DNA from: Triplophysa rosa
Lineage: Eukaryota > Chordata > Actinopteri > Cypriniformes > Nemacheilidae
Direction: 5' to 3'
DNA length: 64,000 nt
Assembly (NCBI RefSeq): GCF_024868665.1
Contig: NC_079906.1
Coordinates: forward strand, 10,178,833-10,242,832
Shown: positions 1 to 26,033 of the stretch, one piece after another
How the letters are laid out: each line of letters opens with the position of its first letter
Numbering within the stretch: position 1 is the stretch's first letter
Notes under the pieces: model-generated
What the model was told of the DNA's origin: nothing
Database searches by the model: none
Seen by the model: the letters and a program-made list of their open reading frames with translations, nothing else
Position numbers and translations under genes: made by a program

Positions 1-1555
1 TAAGGATGGAAGGGATGTATCTTCGCCTCTTCACATCGAATCAAATCTTTTTCTGCAAACAACCCACTGCACTGACCTCACTGACATTTCCTGATAGCTG
101 ATACTTTACCATTGATGGATTCTGCTCGTATTTATTTGATACCCTGACAGAATGATGGGTTAAAAATATCAAAGACAAAGTAGAACTTTTGCATTTTAAA
201 GAACTTGGAAGACATTATAGTTATGGTGCAGCTGATCTGATCTGAGTGTCTATATTTTGATATTGTAATGATTGACAATGAAAACGACAAGATGTAAAGG
301 TCAAGACAGAAGAGGTGTAAGGCGCTTCATGCAAACCCTTTTTATGAAAGATTCTGGCTCAGATTACTAGGACGCTGTCTTGTTATGGTTGGAAAGCTTA
401 AATGAAAAACTGCATTAAAGGTCCAGTGTGTAATTTTTTGGAGGATCTATTGACAGAAATAAAATATAATATACACAACTATGTCTTCAGAGGTGTATAA
501 AGAGCTTACGCAATGAAGCGATTTATTACCTTAGAATGGGCTATTTCTATCTACATACACCGTGGGTCCCCTTGCATATAATTCGCCATGTTCTGTCAGC
601 CGTCGTAGTGTTTCGAACGGGAGGGGGAGGGGTGGAGTGAAGTGAGCAGTTGGTTGCAATTCGCAACCTTGCAGCTAGATTTCACTGACTGGGCCTTTAA
701 TGGAACATCAACTATTTGCACATGAATCCAAAGTTTAACATGCACAAACACCTTAAAACCACTGATTAAAGAGGCAAATTGTGACAGCATAAATAAACCA
801 CCACTGTAACCAAAACCTGCACCAATCACGAGGCAATTACAAAAGCGTCAGAATGTTTTGCTTGTGTAAACATCTTGTCTGAGTCAGTTGGTAAAATCCA
901 GACTATGTCTGGCACAGTTCCTGAGTATTTGGTACAAATGATCTGAATTGATCTGTTCAGTGTTATTTTGGCGTGAGGCTAGCACAGCATTGCAACATAT
1001 AGCAGTGCATGTGCTAAGTAAGGATGTGGCTATAAGTGTTAACTTGAGCTCTATGATGCGATAGTATTGCTTTTTTTCTCAATTTTGTCAGATTTTTTTT
1101 CTAAATTTAAACGTAATGCTGCCCGGTCGGTGTTGATAAATTATCATTTGCTTGTGTTTTTGTGCTAATTCTGTCTGTCATGATGTACGAGTAAGAGATC
1201 AGGTTGTTCACTGCTGAACAGCAATGAAGCAAAACATTTTCTTCTAACACATGAATAAAATTACTCGGCTGCATATGGACGGCTCTTATCGAATAACTGG
1301 ACTGGACATACAGTTCCCTGATTACATTACGTCTTTAAAAAGACTACAGTTTGTATAATAAATGAAGATGTTTATGTGAAATTTGATTAATACTTCAGTC
1401 TGTCAAACCAAACAAGTGGTATTTGTCATGACTGAGTCATGTCAGACTAAATTCTAGCCAAGGCAAAACTCATTATGTGTCTCTGAACTTTTTCTTTTGA
1501 CAGTTCCTGTCTTTAATGCATATTTTTTTGTTTGGGTACTATTCTAGCATTTTGA

Positions 1556-1620
1556 TAACATTTACATTTAGTCATTTAGCAGACGCTTTTATCCAAAGCG
1601 ACTTACAAATGAGGTGAACA
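1556..1620 (-). repeat. SINE fragment (tail part only)
   Basis: This carries the core CAGACGCTTTTATCCAAAGC followed by GACTTACAAATGAGG. The same core occurs in the fuller copies at 6489-6645 and 57923-58083. The tRNA-like head found in those copies is missing here, so this is a truncated member of the family. Confidence 0.6.
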
Positions 1621-3414
1621 ATTATAACACACAGTTATCAGCAAGTTACACCATCAAAATAATGCATTTTGATTGTTTTTGTTCTGATTATATTTTGTTT
1701 TTTAAGTTGAGCAAACTTAGCTGCTGGGTTGAATTCATGCAATTTTCAAAAAGTCTTATGCTTTAAATGATTTTGGCCATCCACCATTTGCCCTCTTCCC
1801 AGCATGCACGGGTGCATTAATGATTAATATCATACATATAAATGATGAATATGTTTGAGAAGTTTGACTGTTTTATCTAAATTGTTGCTGTTGAGTGTTT
1901 GAGTAGATTCATTTTTTTAGTGTTTATGTAAAAATTATTTATGTGGTGTCATTAAAGACAAGCACTTTTTTCATAACATTTATATATTTAATTGAAAACA
2001 AACAAATGAAGCATATAGTGTTAAACTATCTAAAACCACGTAAATAAAGAGATCGAAAAAAGAGAACTAATAAAAGCATTTAAAAATAAATATAATGAAA
2101 TAAAACCCAAAATATCTGAATTATACTCTTAAAAACCTCATACCTTAATTCTTCTTACAGTATACAGCTTCAACAAACGGACATAGGTCTAATTGATTTG
2201 TTTATACTAATGCTTTTTTTGTAAACTGACTGCATGATTTATTGTTAAAATATCGCTAAAACTGTGTGTACTGTACGTGCTCAAAGAAACGATCAAATAA
2301 TGATGGATTTATATTGTAACTCGTGTATTTTAATTCAAGCGTAAAGAAACAGGCTGTTATATGATTTTTCTTCCAAAGATGGGAGATTCGCAGACACAGA
2401 GAAATGAAGTGGCTATCCCTAGAGAGCGCTCCTCTTGGGTTGTGCTCTATCACACGCTGAAGGGTCTTATAAATCCTAACATTTTATTTTCCCAGACTTT
2501 CCCCAAGTCCCGAAAGATTCCAGGTTAAAAAGGGTGCACTAGCAGTCTCCAGAGACCTTTTGAGATATCTGGAGTATTTTAGGCTAGTGTTCTTCTAAAC
2601 TGAGCTCAAGATATGATACAGTGAGACCAGAGTGTGTCATATCAAAAGCAGACAAAAATATTGTTGTGGCTTAAAGATCAAGGGTGGCTATGATTCTGAC
2701 ACATTTGATAAGTTAAAATCATTATAGAGAAGGAGTTACTAGATAATAAAGCCCTCAGTGAGTTGACACAACTGATGACGTGAACAATAAGTGCAATTTG
2801 TGCAATAAACCTCTCCGTCAACGTTGAACAAATGTCCAAGTCCTTGTTTTTGTCTGCTATAGTATATCCATAGATGGGTATACTGTGAAAGTGATGCTTG
2901 TTTCACGGTGAAAGAGATAAATCCTCGTATGTAGAAACATGGTACGCCACACATTTAGCTTTTATTGAGGGTGAAAAAGCTCAGCAAACAAGCTGATTGG
3001 TTTAATCTTTGACATAAAGGTTGTAGAGGGCTTCATATCACATGTAAAGTTGGGAAAAATATCTGTTGATGAAGCTGATGATGTTTACACACCGATAACA
3101 TTTTGTTTCTGGAAAGGCAATGAGGGAGCGTTGCATTCTGAGGAGTGTAGAAAAACTAATGGCTGAAATCTGAAGCTTATGCCTGTGTTGTCATGGAGTT
3201 GCTGTCTGTTTCGTAAAAGCTGTCACTGCCCAGATTGGGTATCAACCATAATGTCATAAAATAACATAGATGGGAATATACAATGCCAACACAATACAGT
3301 ATATACCATATGAATATAAAGTCTTTTGCTCAAGGGTTACTGTACAATTACGTCTGGCACAATTTTGTAATGTGCATTTTAACATTATTAATCACTGAAA
3401 TCATTTACTTTATC

Positions 3415-3962
3415 CAGGGTTTCCCAAACGCAGGGGGTTTGTGAGTTCATATGTGACCCTGGACCGCAAAACAAGTCTTAAGCATAGCACGGGAAAATTT
3501 TTAGTGATAGCCAAAAATACATTGTATGGGTCAAAATGATTGATTTTTTCACAATATTTAGATTTTTTTGCATCCTCAGATTCCAGATTTTCAAATAGCT
3601 GTATCTCGACCATATATCGTCCTATCCTAATAAACCAAACATCTATGTAAAGCTTATTTTTTCAGCTTTCAGATGATGTAAAAATCTAAATTTCTAAAAA
3701 TTAACCTTAAGACTGGCTTTTTTGTCCAGGGTCACATATATAGACTGCATATAGAAGTCATATAAAAGTGAAATGGCAAGGAAATGCTACAGGTTAAATA
3801 ATAACAGTAGTTATGTAAAATATTACTGAAAGAAACTTTAAAACAGATAAAGAATAAATATTTAACATGCAAATGTGCCATTTAATTAATTGAAATAATT
3901 ATTTCAAATCTCAGCTGGTACGTCAAAAAGGTTCAGCTGACAAATAAGTTTGAAAAGCCCTG
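3415..3962. mobile_element. Nested inverted-repeat DNA elements
   Basis: The inner element spans 3452-3736 and has perfect terminal inverted repeats, TGTGACCCTGGAC at the left and GTCCAGGGTCACA at the right. It sits inside a looser pair of ends, CAGGGTTTCCCAAAC at 3415 and GTTTGAAAAGCCCTG ending at 3962, which look hAT-like. I could not find a convincing 8-bp target duplication for the outer pair. Neither element has a transposase frame, so both would be non-autonomous. Confidence 0.6.
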
Positions 3963-4464
3963 TTTTAGACCTAAAAAGCTAATGTGTTTGTCACAAAACA
4001 GTTTACACCTGTATTTTGACCATTTAAATTGCTCGTCTTCACTAAAAATGCCTCTTAATACCAGGTGTGACAGTCTAAATCATCTGCAGTGGACTGATTC
4101 TGTCTTTGGAAGTGAACCATGACAACGTGCTCTTGTGCTCATGTGCTCTTGTTTTAGATCTTGTGCTTCTCTCTGAAGAGATATTTTTAAACAAATCATT
4201 TGTATAGCAACAGACATTTAAAAAAATGAATTGCGGTTTGTCAACCTCTTTCAAGGCTACCTTCGTTGCAGGCTTTTTTTTTAGAAGTAATATATTTATT
4301 CATGAGTAGAAAGGACTTGTGTTTATTCTCAAAAAGACCATATATTTATTCAACAAGACATGAGAACGGATGAGAACCTGTCTATCTGTGTACTGGCTCC
4401 ATGGAGACAAATAAGACCAGTCTGCTTCATAAACAACAGCCCCTTTTCTAATCTCCTTTCAAGG

Positions 4465-4465
<1 letters not shown>

Positions 4466-4497
<32 letters not shown>
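4466..4497. repeat. (GA)n microsatellite
   Basis: An uninterrupted GA dinucleotide run of about 30 bases lies 220 bases upstream of the C22orf15 start codon. A shorter GA run of about 22 bases occurs at 45588-45609 in mmp11 intron 1. Confidence 0.9.
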
Positions 4498-4502
<5 letters not shown>

Positions 4503-4719
4503 AACATAAGTAGGCTTAAAAAAAACACTTTTTTTATTAACTACTGCAGTGCTCTTTAGCATTCCTCATAAAACAGGGCTGTAGTCAACGACATTTAACT
4601 GCGTTTTATTTCGGCACTGTCTGAACAGACCAGGTTCATTACCGCAAAGCTGCTGTGAGAACATTGTGCGATTTACCAGCTAAAATGTTATCAGGAAAGT
4701 GAATGTTCTTCACATCGAG

Positions 4720-6099
4720 ATGTTTGTGATTGTGATGTTGGATGGTAAGTGCAGGATAATTGATATCTCTTCTGTTAAGTGTGGTACAAAACTTTTAAAA
4801 TGTTGTTTAACCTTAACTCATTTGTAAAACCATTTTGTAAAACTTTGTTAAAGAAGTATTTGGGTTAACTCTTATTTTTTAAGTATATTACTGTAGCCTA
4901 CGGTTTATTAGTAATCATTTAAAGCCTAAACGTTTCATTGTTTTGAGAAGATTTATGTAAAACAATTCTTATATTGGTTTGCTTAAAATGTTTTCAGTGC
5001 TGTAAAATTTCCTTCAATACTTTTTTCCACAGAGGGACGGGAGCAGCTTTTGAACCTAAATTGCTGGATTATAAACTTTGTCTATTGTCTTAAAGCGAAA
5101 TGCGGTCTGGATCTGGAAGGTAAATAAAATAAATGTTTATTTTTTCAGTAGAATTAAACAACATTTTTGGAAAAATGTTGCTTGCTTAGTTGTGCAAAAC
5201 TAATTATCATGATCATGATGCTAGGAGGTCGTGGATGGTTGTCAGGTTGCTATGCGGTTTGCTGAGATGTTCTGGGTGGTTTCAGTTTAAGATTAATAAA
5301 AAGTTATATTATATTTAACAAAGTAACAGCATACCTCTCAATAAGATGCATGGTTTGAGGTACATATACTGTATGTCTGATCATGATGTACTTCTATACA
5401 CAATAGTTGTAGTGACATCTCCCTCAGGAAACGCCACTTCAAATAAAATACACAATTATTTACTTGTGTATTGATCTAACCAAGAGCTGTTCTCTGTAGA
5501 GAGTGTGGATTTGATGGACAGAGATGGTAAGCTGATGAACCTCACAGAGAGAGCGCAGAGCACTGACCTTGTCAGCAGTGTGCTGAAGGAGAGAGAAACT
5601 TATATTCCAGTACGCGTGTCACGTGAGTTTTCATGTTCATTCATTAAAAGCAACTGGGAATTGAGTCAAATGAATCAAGTCATTCACGTTCTCTTCAGCA
5701 GGTGCTGAAGGACCTAAGTATTCTGCAATCTTTGAATATGGGACATGTCACCCTGAGCTAGCAGGCAATGCATTCATAAATTATTATTAAGGAACCGACA
5801 ACAGTGTCTTTCAGCACAAAACAGTGCTTGTTGTTCTGTTTTTCTGAACTTTTTCAATGCATCCATTAAAAAATGTTTAATGCTTTACAATATATTACAC
5901 ACACAATGTTTTTATATGTTAGCTGTTGTCACTCTCTGTAATGCAATCTTTGTTTCTGCTCGTTTTAGAGGTCCTTAGAAAACTGTTAAATCCTTCAAAG
6001 GAACGAGACAAAAGGGGCGGAGCGTCAAAGAAGGGAGGAGTCAGTCAAAGCCGCATTAAAGCTGCTGTCAGAAAGAGCATAGCAATTCCTAGGAGCTGA
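4720..6099 (+). CDS. C22orf15: C22orf15 orthologue, 142 aa, five exons
   Basis: The product has no established function. Exons: 4720-4744, 5033-5119, 5500-5622, 5702-5764, 5969-6099. Phases join cleanly to 429 nt, 142 codons plus stop; human C22orf15 is about 148 aa. The N-terminus MFVIVMLDEGREQLLNLNCW and the later VLKERETYIPVRVS and HPELAEVLRKL segments match the human protein in order and spacing. The C-terminus is basic (KERDKRGGASKKGG). Intron 4 begins with GC rather than GT (5765-5766), because no usable GT lies nearby and only the GC site keeps the frame. Its exon 4 acceptor is a CAGCAG tandem site, so a one-codon length variant is possible. The human gene lies beside MMP11, DERL3 and SMARCB1, as here. 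ATTAAA at about 6136 could serve polyadenylation. Confidence 0.88.
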
Positions 6100-6488
6100 A
6101 AATATACTTATACTCTCTTTCATTGTTTTACAACATTAAAACATTTATGTATGCAATTCATTTAATTCCTTTTTCCCCACAATGCACAATGGCAACAAAA
6201 ACATACTGATACCCCTTTAAACACCTGTTTGTTGCTGTGCAATATATTGGGCTATACATTTTGAGGGGCAGTGGCCGAAACAAACAAAAGGCACTAAGTG
6301 AGAAGACAGCACACGCTCTTAGAAATGTCTTTCTACTTATCACACTGTAGCACTCAGTAAGTATATAAATCTATATTTTATATTGTAATATGTTAAGGTA
6401 CGATGTTCAAAACATTTATAGTAGCAATACAGCATTTTCACAATAATGGTGATTTGTTTAAATTTCAAACATTTTTCAACATTGTGAT

Positions 6489-6645
6489 ATTTACATTTAT
6501 GCATTTGGCAGACGCTTTTATCCAACATGACATACATTGCATTATACTATACATTTGTTTCTGAGCATGTGCAATCCCTTGGATCGAACCCATGACCATG
6601 GTGTTGCTACTGCCATGCTCTAATCACTGAGCTACAGGAACTATT
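6489..6645 (-). repeat. tRNA-derived SINE, near complete
   Basis: Read on the minus strand, the head has an A-box-like TAGCTCAGTGATTAG and a B box GGTTCGATCC, the signature of an RNA polymerase III promoter inherited from a tRNA. It continues into the body with the GGATAAAAGCGTCTGCC core and ends in TGCATAAATGTAAA. A sister copy is at 57923-58083. V-SINE or HAmo-type families are possible names, but I cannot confirm one. Confidence 0.65.
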
Positions 6646-7226
6646 CCAAAAGCAATTGTACTGACAGGTACGCCCACCTTACGTGCGTATACATTTGGGG
6701 GGTCTTAGTCAAATCATACCACGAACTGACGTAGATTTGTGGGGGTGTGGTTACACGAGGCATTTCAGGCAGGTCCGGGTGAGCATTCGCTTTTAGATAG
6801 AATGCATCTTTTAAATCTACTTAGATTTTGCAATTTTACGTGTCTAACACATGCATGGGCAACTTATAAGTAACACGCCAAAGACACATAAAGACACGTA
6901 TTCACACCATATGACCCCTTTAATAAAATGTTATTTATATGATATATGTTATAGATTACTGGTTTCAACTAAGAAAATAGATAATGGGAAATGTAGTGCA
7001 CAGCAGTTACAGTGCGACAAACTGTCAGCTTTGAAGGCATTTTCTACAAAGTGTGCCAATAACTGCAAATTTGGTGTTATTTATACCAGATCGATACAAC
7101 AATTTTGATTTGATTTTCATTTTCTTATGAGAACATGGATATTTTGTACAAGTTGTTAGCACCAATAATAGAAAACCAGGAGCAAAACATTACAAACAAA
7201 AATACAAAAAACAAACGATCAAATTA

Positions 7227-7356
7227 TTAATTCTGCGTATCAAGCACTGTCTGTAATGTGGATAATGTCCAGTCCTTACAGTGATGGGATGAACTTCTGA
7301 AACTGTCGTCTTCACTCAAGCGTGCGGACAGAGACTGTCTGAGAGTGATCCTGGGC
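7227..7356 (-). CDS. Possible orphan terminal exon (unrecognised)
   Basis: On the minus strand a pyrimidine-rich tract ending in CCCCAG at 7357-7362 is followed by a 43-codon open frame ending in TAA (7227-7229). The reading includes RITLRQSLSARLSEDDSF and ends TVLDTQN. The composition looks protein-like, but I recognise no family and find no joining upstream exon. The plus strand is also open here (LKRADRDCLRVILGLGSERE), so chance in CpG-rich DNA, or an untranslated upb1 leader, is quite possible. Confidence 0.2.
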
Positions 7357-8040
7357 CTGGGGAGCGAGCGGGAAAAACACGGAGCGGATAAAAGCGGAAT
7401 CAGATGATGTTTAGCGGAGTGTTAACAGACGTATTTTAGCGGGGATCTTGAATGGATGCCTGCCCGGGGGCGGGGTCAGCCGGCGCCCTCCAGGCTCCCG
7501 ATATATATATATATTATATAGGCTGATTTTAAACCACAACATTCCCAAACTTACAACATTAAATTGGGAGTTTCGTGTATTGGCCTGCAGTAGTCTATAT
7601 TAAACTTTTTGTCCTCCCTGTAGTTCATGTTAAATAGTCGTGAATCAATATTTACACGTGCGAATATTTCATGCAATCGCTTATTTAATATGAGGTCATA
7701 AAACTGTGAATAATGTTGAATTACAGTATGTCACACCGCAGTAACTGGACTTTCCAAAAACGTCTTGAAATACCTCTATGTGTTGGATTTAACCTGAAAC
7801 TAGTCAGTCCTGCCATACCTTTGGCCTGAATACCGTTTGGCAGCTGGCTTTGTAACAGACGAAACAACCAAAGGTAGGCTATATAGACCAGAGACCCCTT
7901 GGACTTTCACTCATGTTAAGATTGCATAAGAACTAGAAAGGCAGAGTTGAAAATGTGCTGGTTAAACTGTAATGTGAAGGGGGGTAGAAGCGTCCGTTCG
8001 TCCTGCAACCTGAGCGCAAGACATAAGACGATAGCGCAAA

Positions 8041-16406
<8,366 letters not shown>

Positions 16407-17861
16407 GAATGTCAGAAAAATGTGAGAACCTGAACCGCCAAACTCTACATTTCTGAGCCTGAAGGAGAACCACACAATACTTATCGCTTTACTTGAATTT
16501 TATCAGATGACTGCATAATTTATGCATTTTATTATTTAATTTAAAGTCAATAACAGAAATAGACATTTGAATTAATATACAAATCCAACTTTTATTCATT
16601 TCATAAATGGACCTATATAATTCAGAAAAATAAAGTTTGCCATATTACCATTGCTTATGTTCTTTAAAAAAAATGCATAAGCTGATGTAACTGGACACCT
16701 GATCGTAAAAGATCAAATGTGAAACCAAAGCAATATTTGAACCTGAATGATCAAAGATTAAATAACATAATTATGGCTGGTGGAACCCCATAGTGCAAGC
16801 ATTTCATTCGGCAGCCCATTGAAACCACCAAAGCATGAACCATTTGAATCACTGAGCACTCAAAGTGTGTTTACAGGACATCAAAAGCATTCACAGCACT
16901 GGATTCGATGCATTTCAAATGGAGCAAAATTCTACTCTACAAAACACCTGACAGTAAACCAATAAGACTAAGCTAAACGTAGTGTTCCTCTCTCTCTCGT
17001 GGAGGCGTTCATTTACAATGCGGTTCCTATGAATTACAACAACACAATATATTAATTTGAATATCAAAACATATTCATTTTTCATTTACAACTCATGTTG
17101 CTAATACATTGGTGCTGTGAGTGAGTTTGCGCGATGGAGGCGTCTTGTGTACTTTATCAAAGTTAACAGTTCAGCCTGGGACACCCAGAACTCTTTTTAC
17201 TAATCTACATGAGGTTATGGTAGACGTCCTGGTGATACTGATTTTGAGGAATAAAACCTGGAGAATTGAATCCAGACGTATTGTTCCTTTTTAATTTTAG
17301 AATGCTGGATTTAACATGTTACCTGAGTATCTCTCACAATAGTTAAAATCATTCACTAGATGTTCAACCTTAAGTGGCTTACAAGAGGAAAATTTAAAAC
17401 TAAACCCATTCAGCCCTGTGATTTCGCAATGTTACCCTGAACAAAACACAAAATGTCAGAATATCTTTACATGAACGAAAGACATTATATACACTTCTCT
17501 TCTACCTCTTACTGTGCGACAGTGGCAGAGACTATATAAATCAAATGAGCTAAAAATAAAAATATTCACATCACAGTTATAACATGAGTTAGGCCTATAT
17601 ATACTAAGCACAAACTAAAAATAATTTAATCTTCCTTTCCTTTCTCTTAATGTTTCAGAAGTGTCATTCAGTGGCCGATTTAGCACCATAGTAACGTTTT
17701 GTGCGATGCTATAGATCTGATGAGGACCATAGCCAGAGGTGGCAAATACTATCAGCTATTGGCTAGCACCTTTAGTACCTGTTGGCAAAAATGCTACCCA
17801 GCCAACCACAGTGGATGGAGAAGTGAGTTCTGAGTGCAAGTACAGACACTCCAAGAGAGAT
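16407..17861. other. Convergent 3' region of upb1 and gucd1
   Basis: No coding exon is seen. It contains the upb1 3' UTR (poly(A) signal AATAAA at 16629-16634), then the gucd1 3' UTR on the opposite strand. Open frames here are short and without domains. Confidence 0.6.
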
Positions 17862-23223
<5,362 letters not shown>

Positions 23224-23692
23224 ATTTATGTTTAACCTTTTTTATTTTTTTATTTCTGATGTTCGTTGTCATGCTTGGGGAAATAAATCGGTGTTTTTAC
23301 CATTTTACGATGATTCTTTGAGTCTTTTTTTATCTTATTAAAAATGATGTATTAAATATTTAATAGGGTTGACAATCCGTCTTGCTAAATGTGCATTGTC
23401 CACATCCAAGGTGGTTCACCCACTTGATTTACATGCATTTACACGGTTCTAGATAATGGCTTGCAAATGTGCAGAGTGCAAATACTACTAGGAACATAAC
23501 AGGGCTTTAAGCAAATACCTGGAGATGGTCACATTTAATATCTTTGACACTTAATACGTGATAAAAGTTGTATTCAAACTAAATGTAAATTCTTTTGCCA
23601 GGTGTAGTAATAAGTCCGTTACAAGCTTCAGGGTAACTCAAAGTGGTCTGACCGTACTTTTTTTCCACAGTGGATACTTCTTAAAGGACACT
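23224..23692 (+). other. snrpd3 3' UTR and upstream region of p2rx4
   Basis: Short intergenic stretch with the snrpd3 poly(A) signal at 23282-23287. Nothing further is recognised before the p2rx4 ATG at 23693. Confidence 0.6.
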
Positions 23693-26033
23693 ATGGGTTG
23701 TGAAAAAGATTGCTGCAATGCATTTCTCCGCTGTCTTTTTGATTATGGAACACCTGTTACATTAGTTATCAGTAACAAAAAAGTGGGCTTCATCTTTAGA
23801 TTGATCCAGTTATTGATCATTGCTTATGTCGCTGTGTAAGTACAATTTTTAAATATCATTCGGTCACATTTTCATTGTGTTGTTTTGGTGAATAATCTTA
23901 TTTTTCTGTTGTGATGGATGTAGCACCTACATTTAGGAAGTGCCATACCCAGTGAATTTCAATACAGGCTTTATAGTTGCTTCGGGGTAACTGCAGAACT
24001 GTGTATTGTACTTTATAGGTATGTATGTTGGATGCGGCGGGCTTACCAGGTCACAGACTCCGTGATCAGCTCAGTCAGCACTAAGGTGAAGGGAAACATT
24101 CTGACCAATTCATCAGCTGAGGGGGCGCATGTTTGGGATGTGGCTGAATATGTTATTCCCCCCCAGGTATTTTATCGCCCATATTATCTTATTTTGGTGT
24201 CTAATCTGCCATTATACATTTTAAAGGAATACCAAATTCAGTCACCTTTTTTTGACAGGGTGAAAACTCTTTCTTTGTGATGACAAATATGATTGTCACT
24301 CCTGGACAGACACAGGGCAGCTGTCCTGAGGTACTACTAAACAGAACTCATGTCATTATGTCATATTAATCTTTCATAGAGAAATGTCCATTGCACATTA
24401 GGCCACATTATAAATTCTACTTTTTTAGGCTCTAAGTGAATTTACTCGGTGAGAGTCAGATATTGATTGCAAAATTGGACTCAATGAGGTCCGTGGCAAC
24501 GGTAGGTGCTCACGTTGAGGAAGACATTTTTTGTTTTAAATAGTGGTATGTAATATGTACGCTGTGACACAAAGATGCCGTGATCCTCAGGGGTTCAGAC
24601 GGGCAGGTGTGGAAAATACTCTGAGACCATCAAAACCTGTGAAGTGTTTTCATGGTGTCCAATCGAAAATGACAACATAATACCCAAGTGAGTGTTTTCC
24701 GTCTTTAGACTAAAACAAGGTAATACATTTGATACAACTTGCATATAATATTATTGTTTTTATACAGAACCGCTGTGCTGGGTGATGCAGAAGACTTCAC
24801 AGTGCTCATTAAAAACAGCATACACTATCCAAAGTTCAATTTCAAAAAGTAAGTTTGTGTATTTTTCTTTTTTATATTTTACTTTTAGATCCCACTCTTA
24901 ACAAAACAAACCTAATAATGTCTCATAAACGTGAGTGGTTCCACTAAGAAATATAGTGAACGTAAATTGTTTTGTGTTGCTTCTAGGCGAAACATTCTGG
25001 AGTACATCAACACTTCGTACTTAAAAACTTGCACCTTTAATCGCAAAACAGACCCAGACTGTCCCATTTTCCGTTTGGGGGACATTGTAGCTGAAGCAGG
25101 AGAAGTCTTCAGTGTCATGGCTGTTAAAGTCTGTATCTTCAACAATTCAGTGTATTTTTTTAAATACAAATGTAGTTTAAACATTCTGATAAATATTAGA
25201 AAAGTGTGAAAGTGTTTTCAATGTTAAAGGGTGGTGTTATTGGGATTTTCATTGACTGGAGCTGTGACTTGGACTTCCCAGAACGTTTTTGCGTGCCAAA
25301 GTATTCTTTCAGCAGACTGGACAATAAACGCATTGAAAATAATGTTGCCCCTGGATACAACTTCCGGTAAAAGCATAATTTAATTTGGAACGTTAACTGT
25401 ACCATATTATTTATCCAGAGTCACCATTATGTGTAGATATTAACTTTTTTTCCCCCACAGATTTGCAAAATATTTTAAAACCAGTGAAAATGTTGAAACG
25501 CGGACATTGTTCAAGGCCTATGGAATCCGCTTTGAGGTCATAGTTTTAGGCCAGGTTTGTTTGTTGGTCTCTTAAAGTTAAACATAAGAATCAGCCTGAA
25601 TTTAGTCATTACTTTCTGATTTTTTTGTAGTTTTATTTTATTTTAATTTCTTTGTAGGCTGGTAAGTTCAGCATTGTGCCCACCATTGTAAATATTGGGG
25701 CAACCCTTGCCTTGCTTAGTTTGGTAAGCAATATATATTTAGTTACTGTGACCTGCTTAATGGCAGAAATTGCTTTTATTCTAGCGTGTCATTGTTCTCA
25801 CAGGCGGGTGCTGTTTGTGACTGGTTCATGCTTACTTTTATGAAAGATGGTGACTACTATGCCAAACACAAATTTATTCACCTAAACGACAGAAGTGACA
25901 GTGGCGTGCCATTGGTGAGTAAAAGTCAGCACTTTAGTTTTATATTTAAATATATTTAATGTTTATTTATGCAAATTATATATTTTTATTGTTTTAGAGC
26001 TCTGTTGGGACACCTTCATATGGGACTCCATAA
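23693..26033 (+). CDS. p2rx4: P2X4-type ATP-gated channel with an in-frame stop
   Basis: P2X subunits form trimeric plasma-membrane cation channels opened by extracellular ATP. Exons: 23693-23835, 24019-24166, 24259-24330, 24429-24501, 24591-24687, 24768-24848, 24987-25128, 25230-25366, 25461-25554, 25658-25723, 25804-25914, 25998-26033. They total 1200 nt with every phase kept. TM1 follows [23 protein letters not shown]-contact motifs TKVKG, NFRFAKY and [10 protein letters not shown]2 after [10 protein letters not shown], and the C-terminal YAKHK trafficking motif are all present. The text is closest to fish P2X4 ([27 protein letters not shown]), and P2RX4 and P2RX7 are neighbours in tetrapods. 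The oddity is a TGA at 24450-24452, where the first conserved ectodomain cysteine belongs. This may be a null allele, a young pseudogene or a base error. Paralogue b is likely but not proven. Confidence 0.88.

Larger units (their letters stand above)
1..4719. other. Left-edge intergenic region, repeat-rich
   Basis: I find no supportable protein-coding exon upstream of C22orf15. The stretch holds AT-rich unique sequence, a SINE tail fragment (about 1556-1620), an inverted-repeat element (3415-3962) and a GA microsatellite (about 4466-4497). Positions 415-660 resemble a dispersed fish repeat, but that is recollection and not shown by an internal second copy. The longest open frames are under 80 codons and have no recognisable domain. 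Confidence 0.6.
6100..8040. other. Region between C22orf15 and upb1
   Basis: This holds the C22orf15 3' end, a SINE on the minus strand (6489-6645), a CpG-rich stretch at about 7290-7500 next to an (AT)n run at 7499-7516, and the upb1 promoter and 5' leader. A possible minus-strand terminal exon at 7227-7356 is listed separately. The upb1 transcription start cannot be fixed from sequence alone. Confidence 0.5.

Noticed and set aside
596..829. Minus-strand frame with hydrophobic stretch (GAGFGYSGGLFMLSQF)
   Set aside because: It overlaps sequence resembling a dispersed repeat, and no splice partners or family could be identified.
24429..24501. Alternative acceptor inside p2rx4 exon 4 that would remove the TGA
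   Set aside because: The AG at 24458-24459 skips the stop but breaks the reading phase to exon 5 and removes conserved residues.
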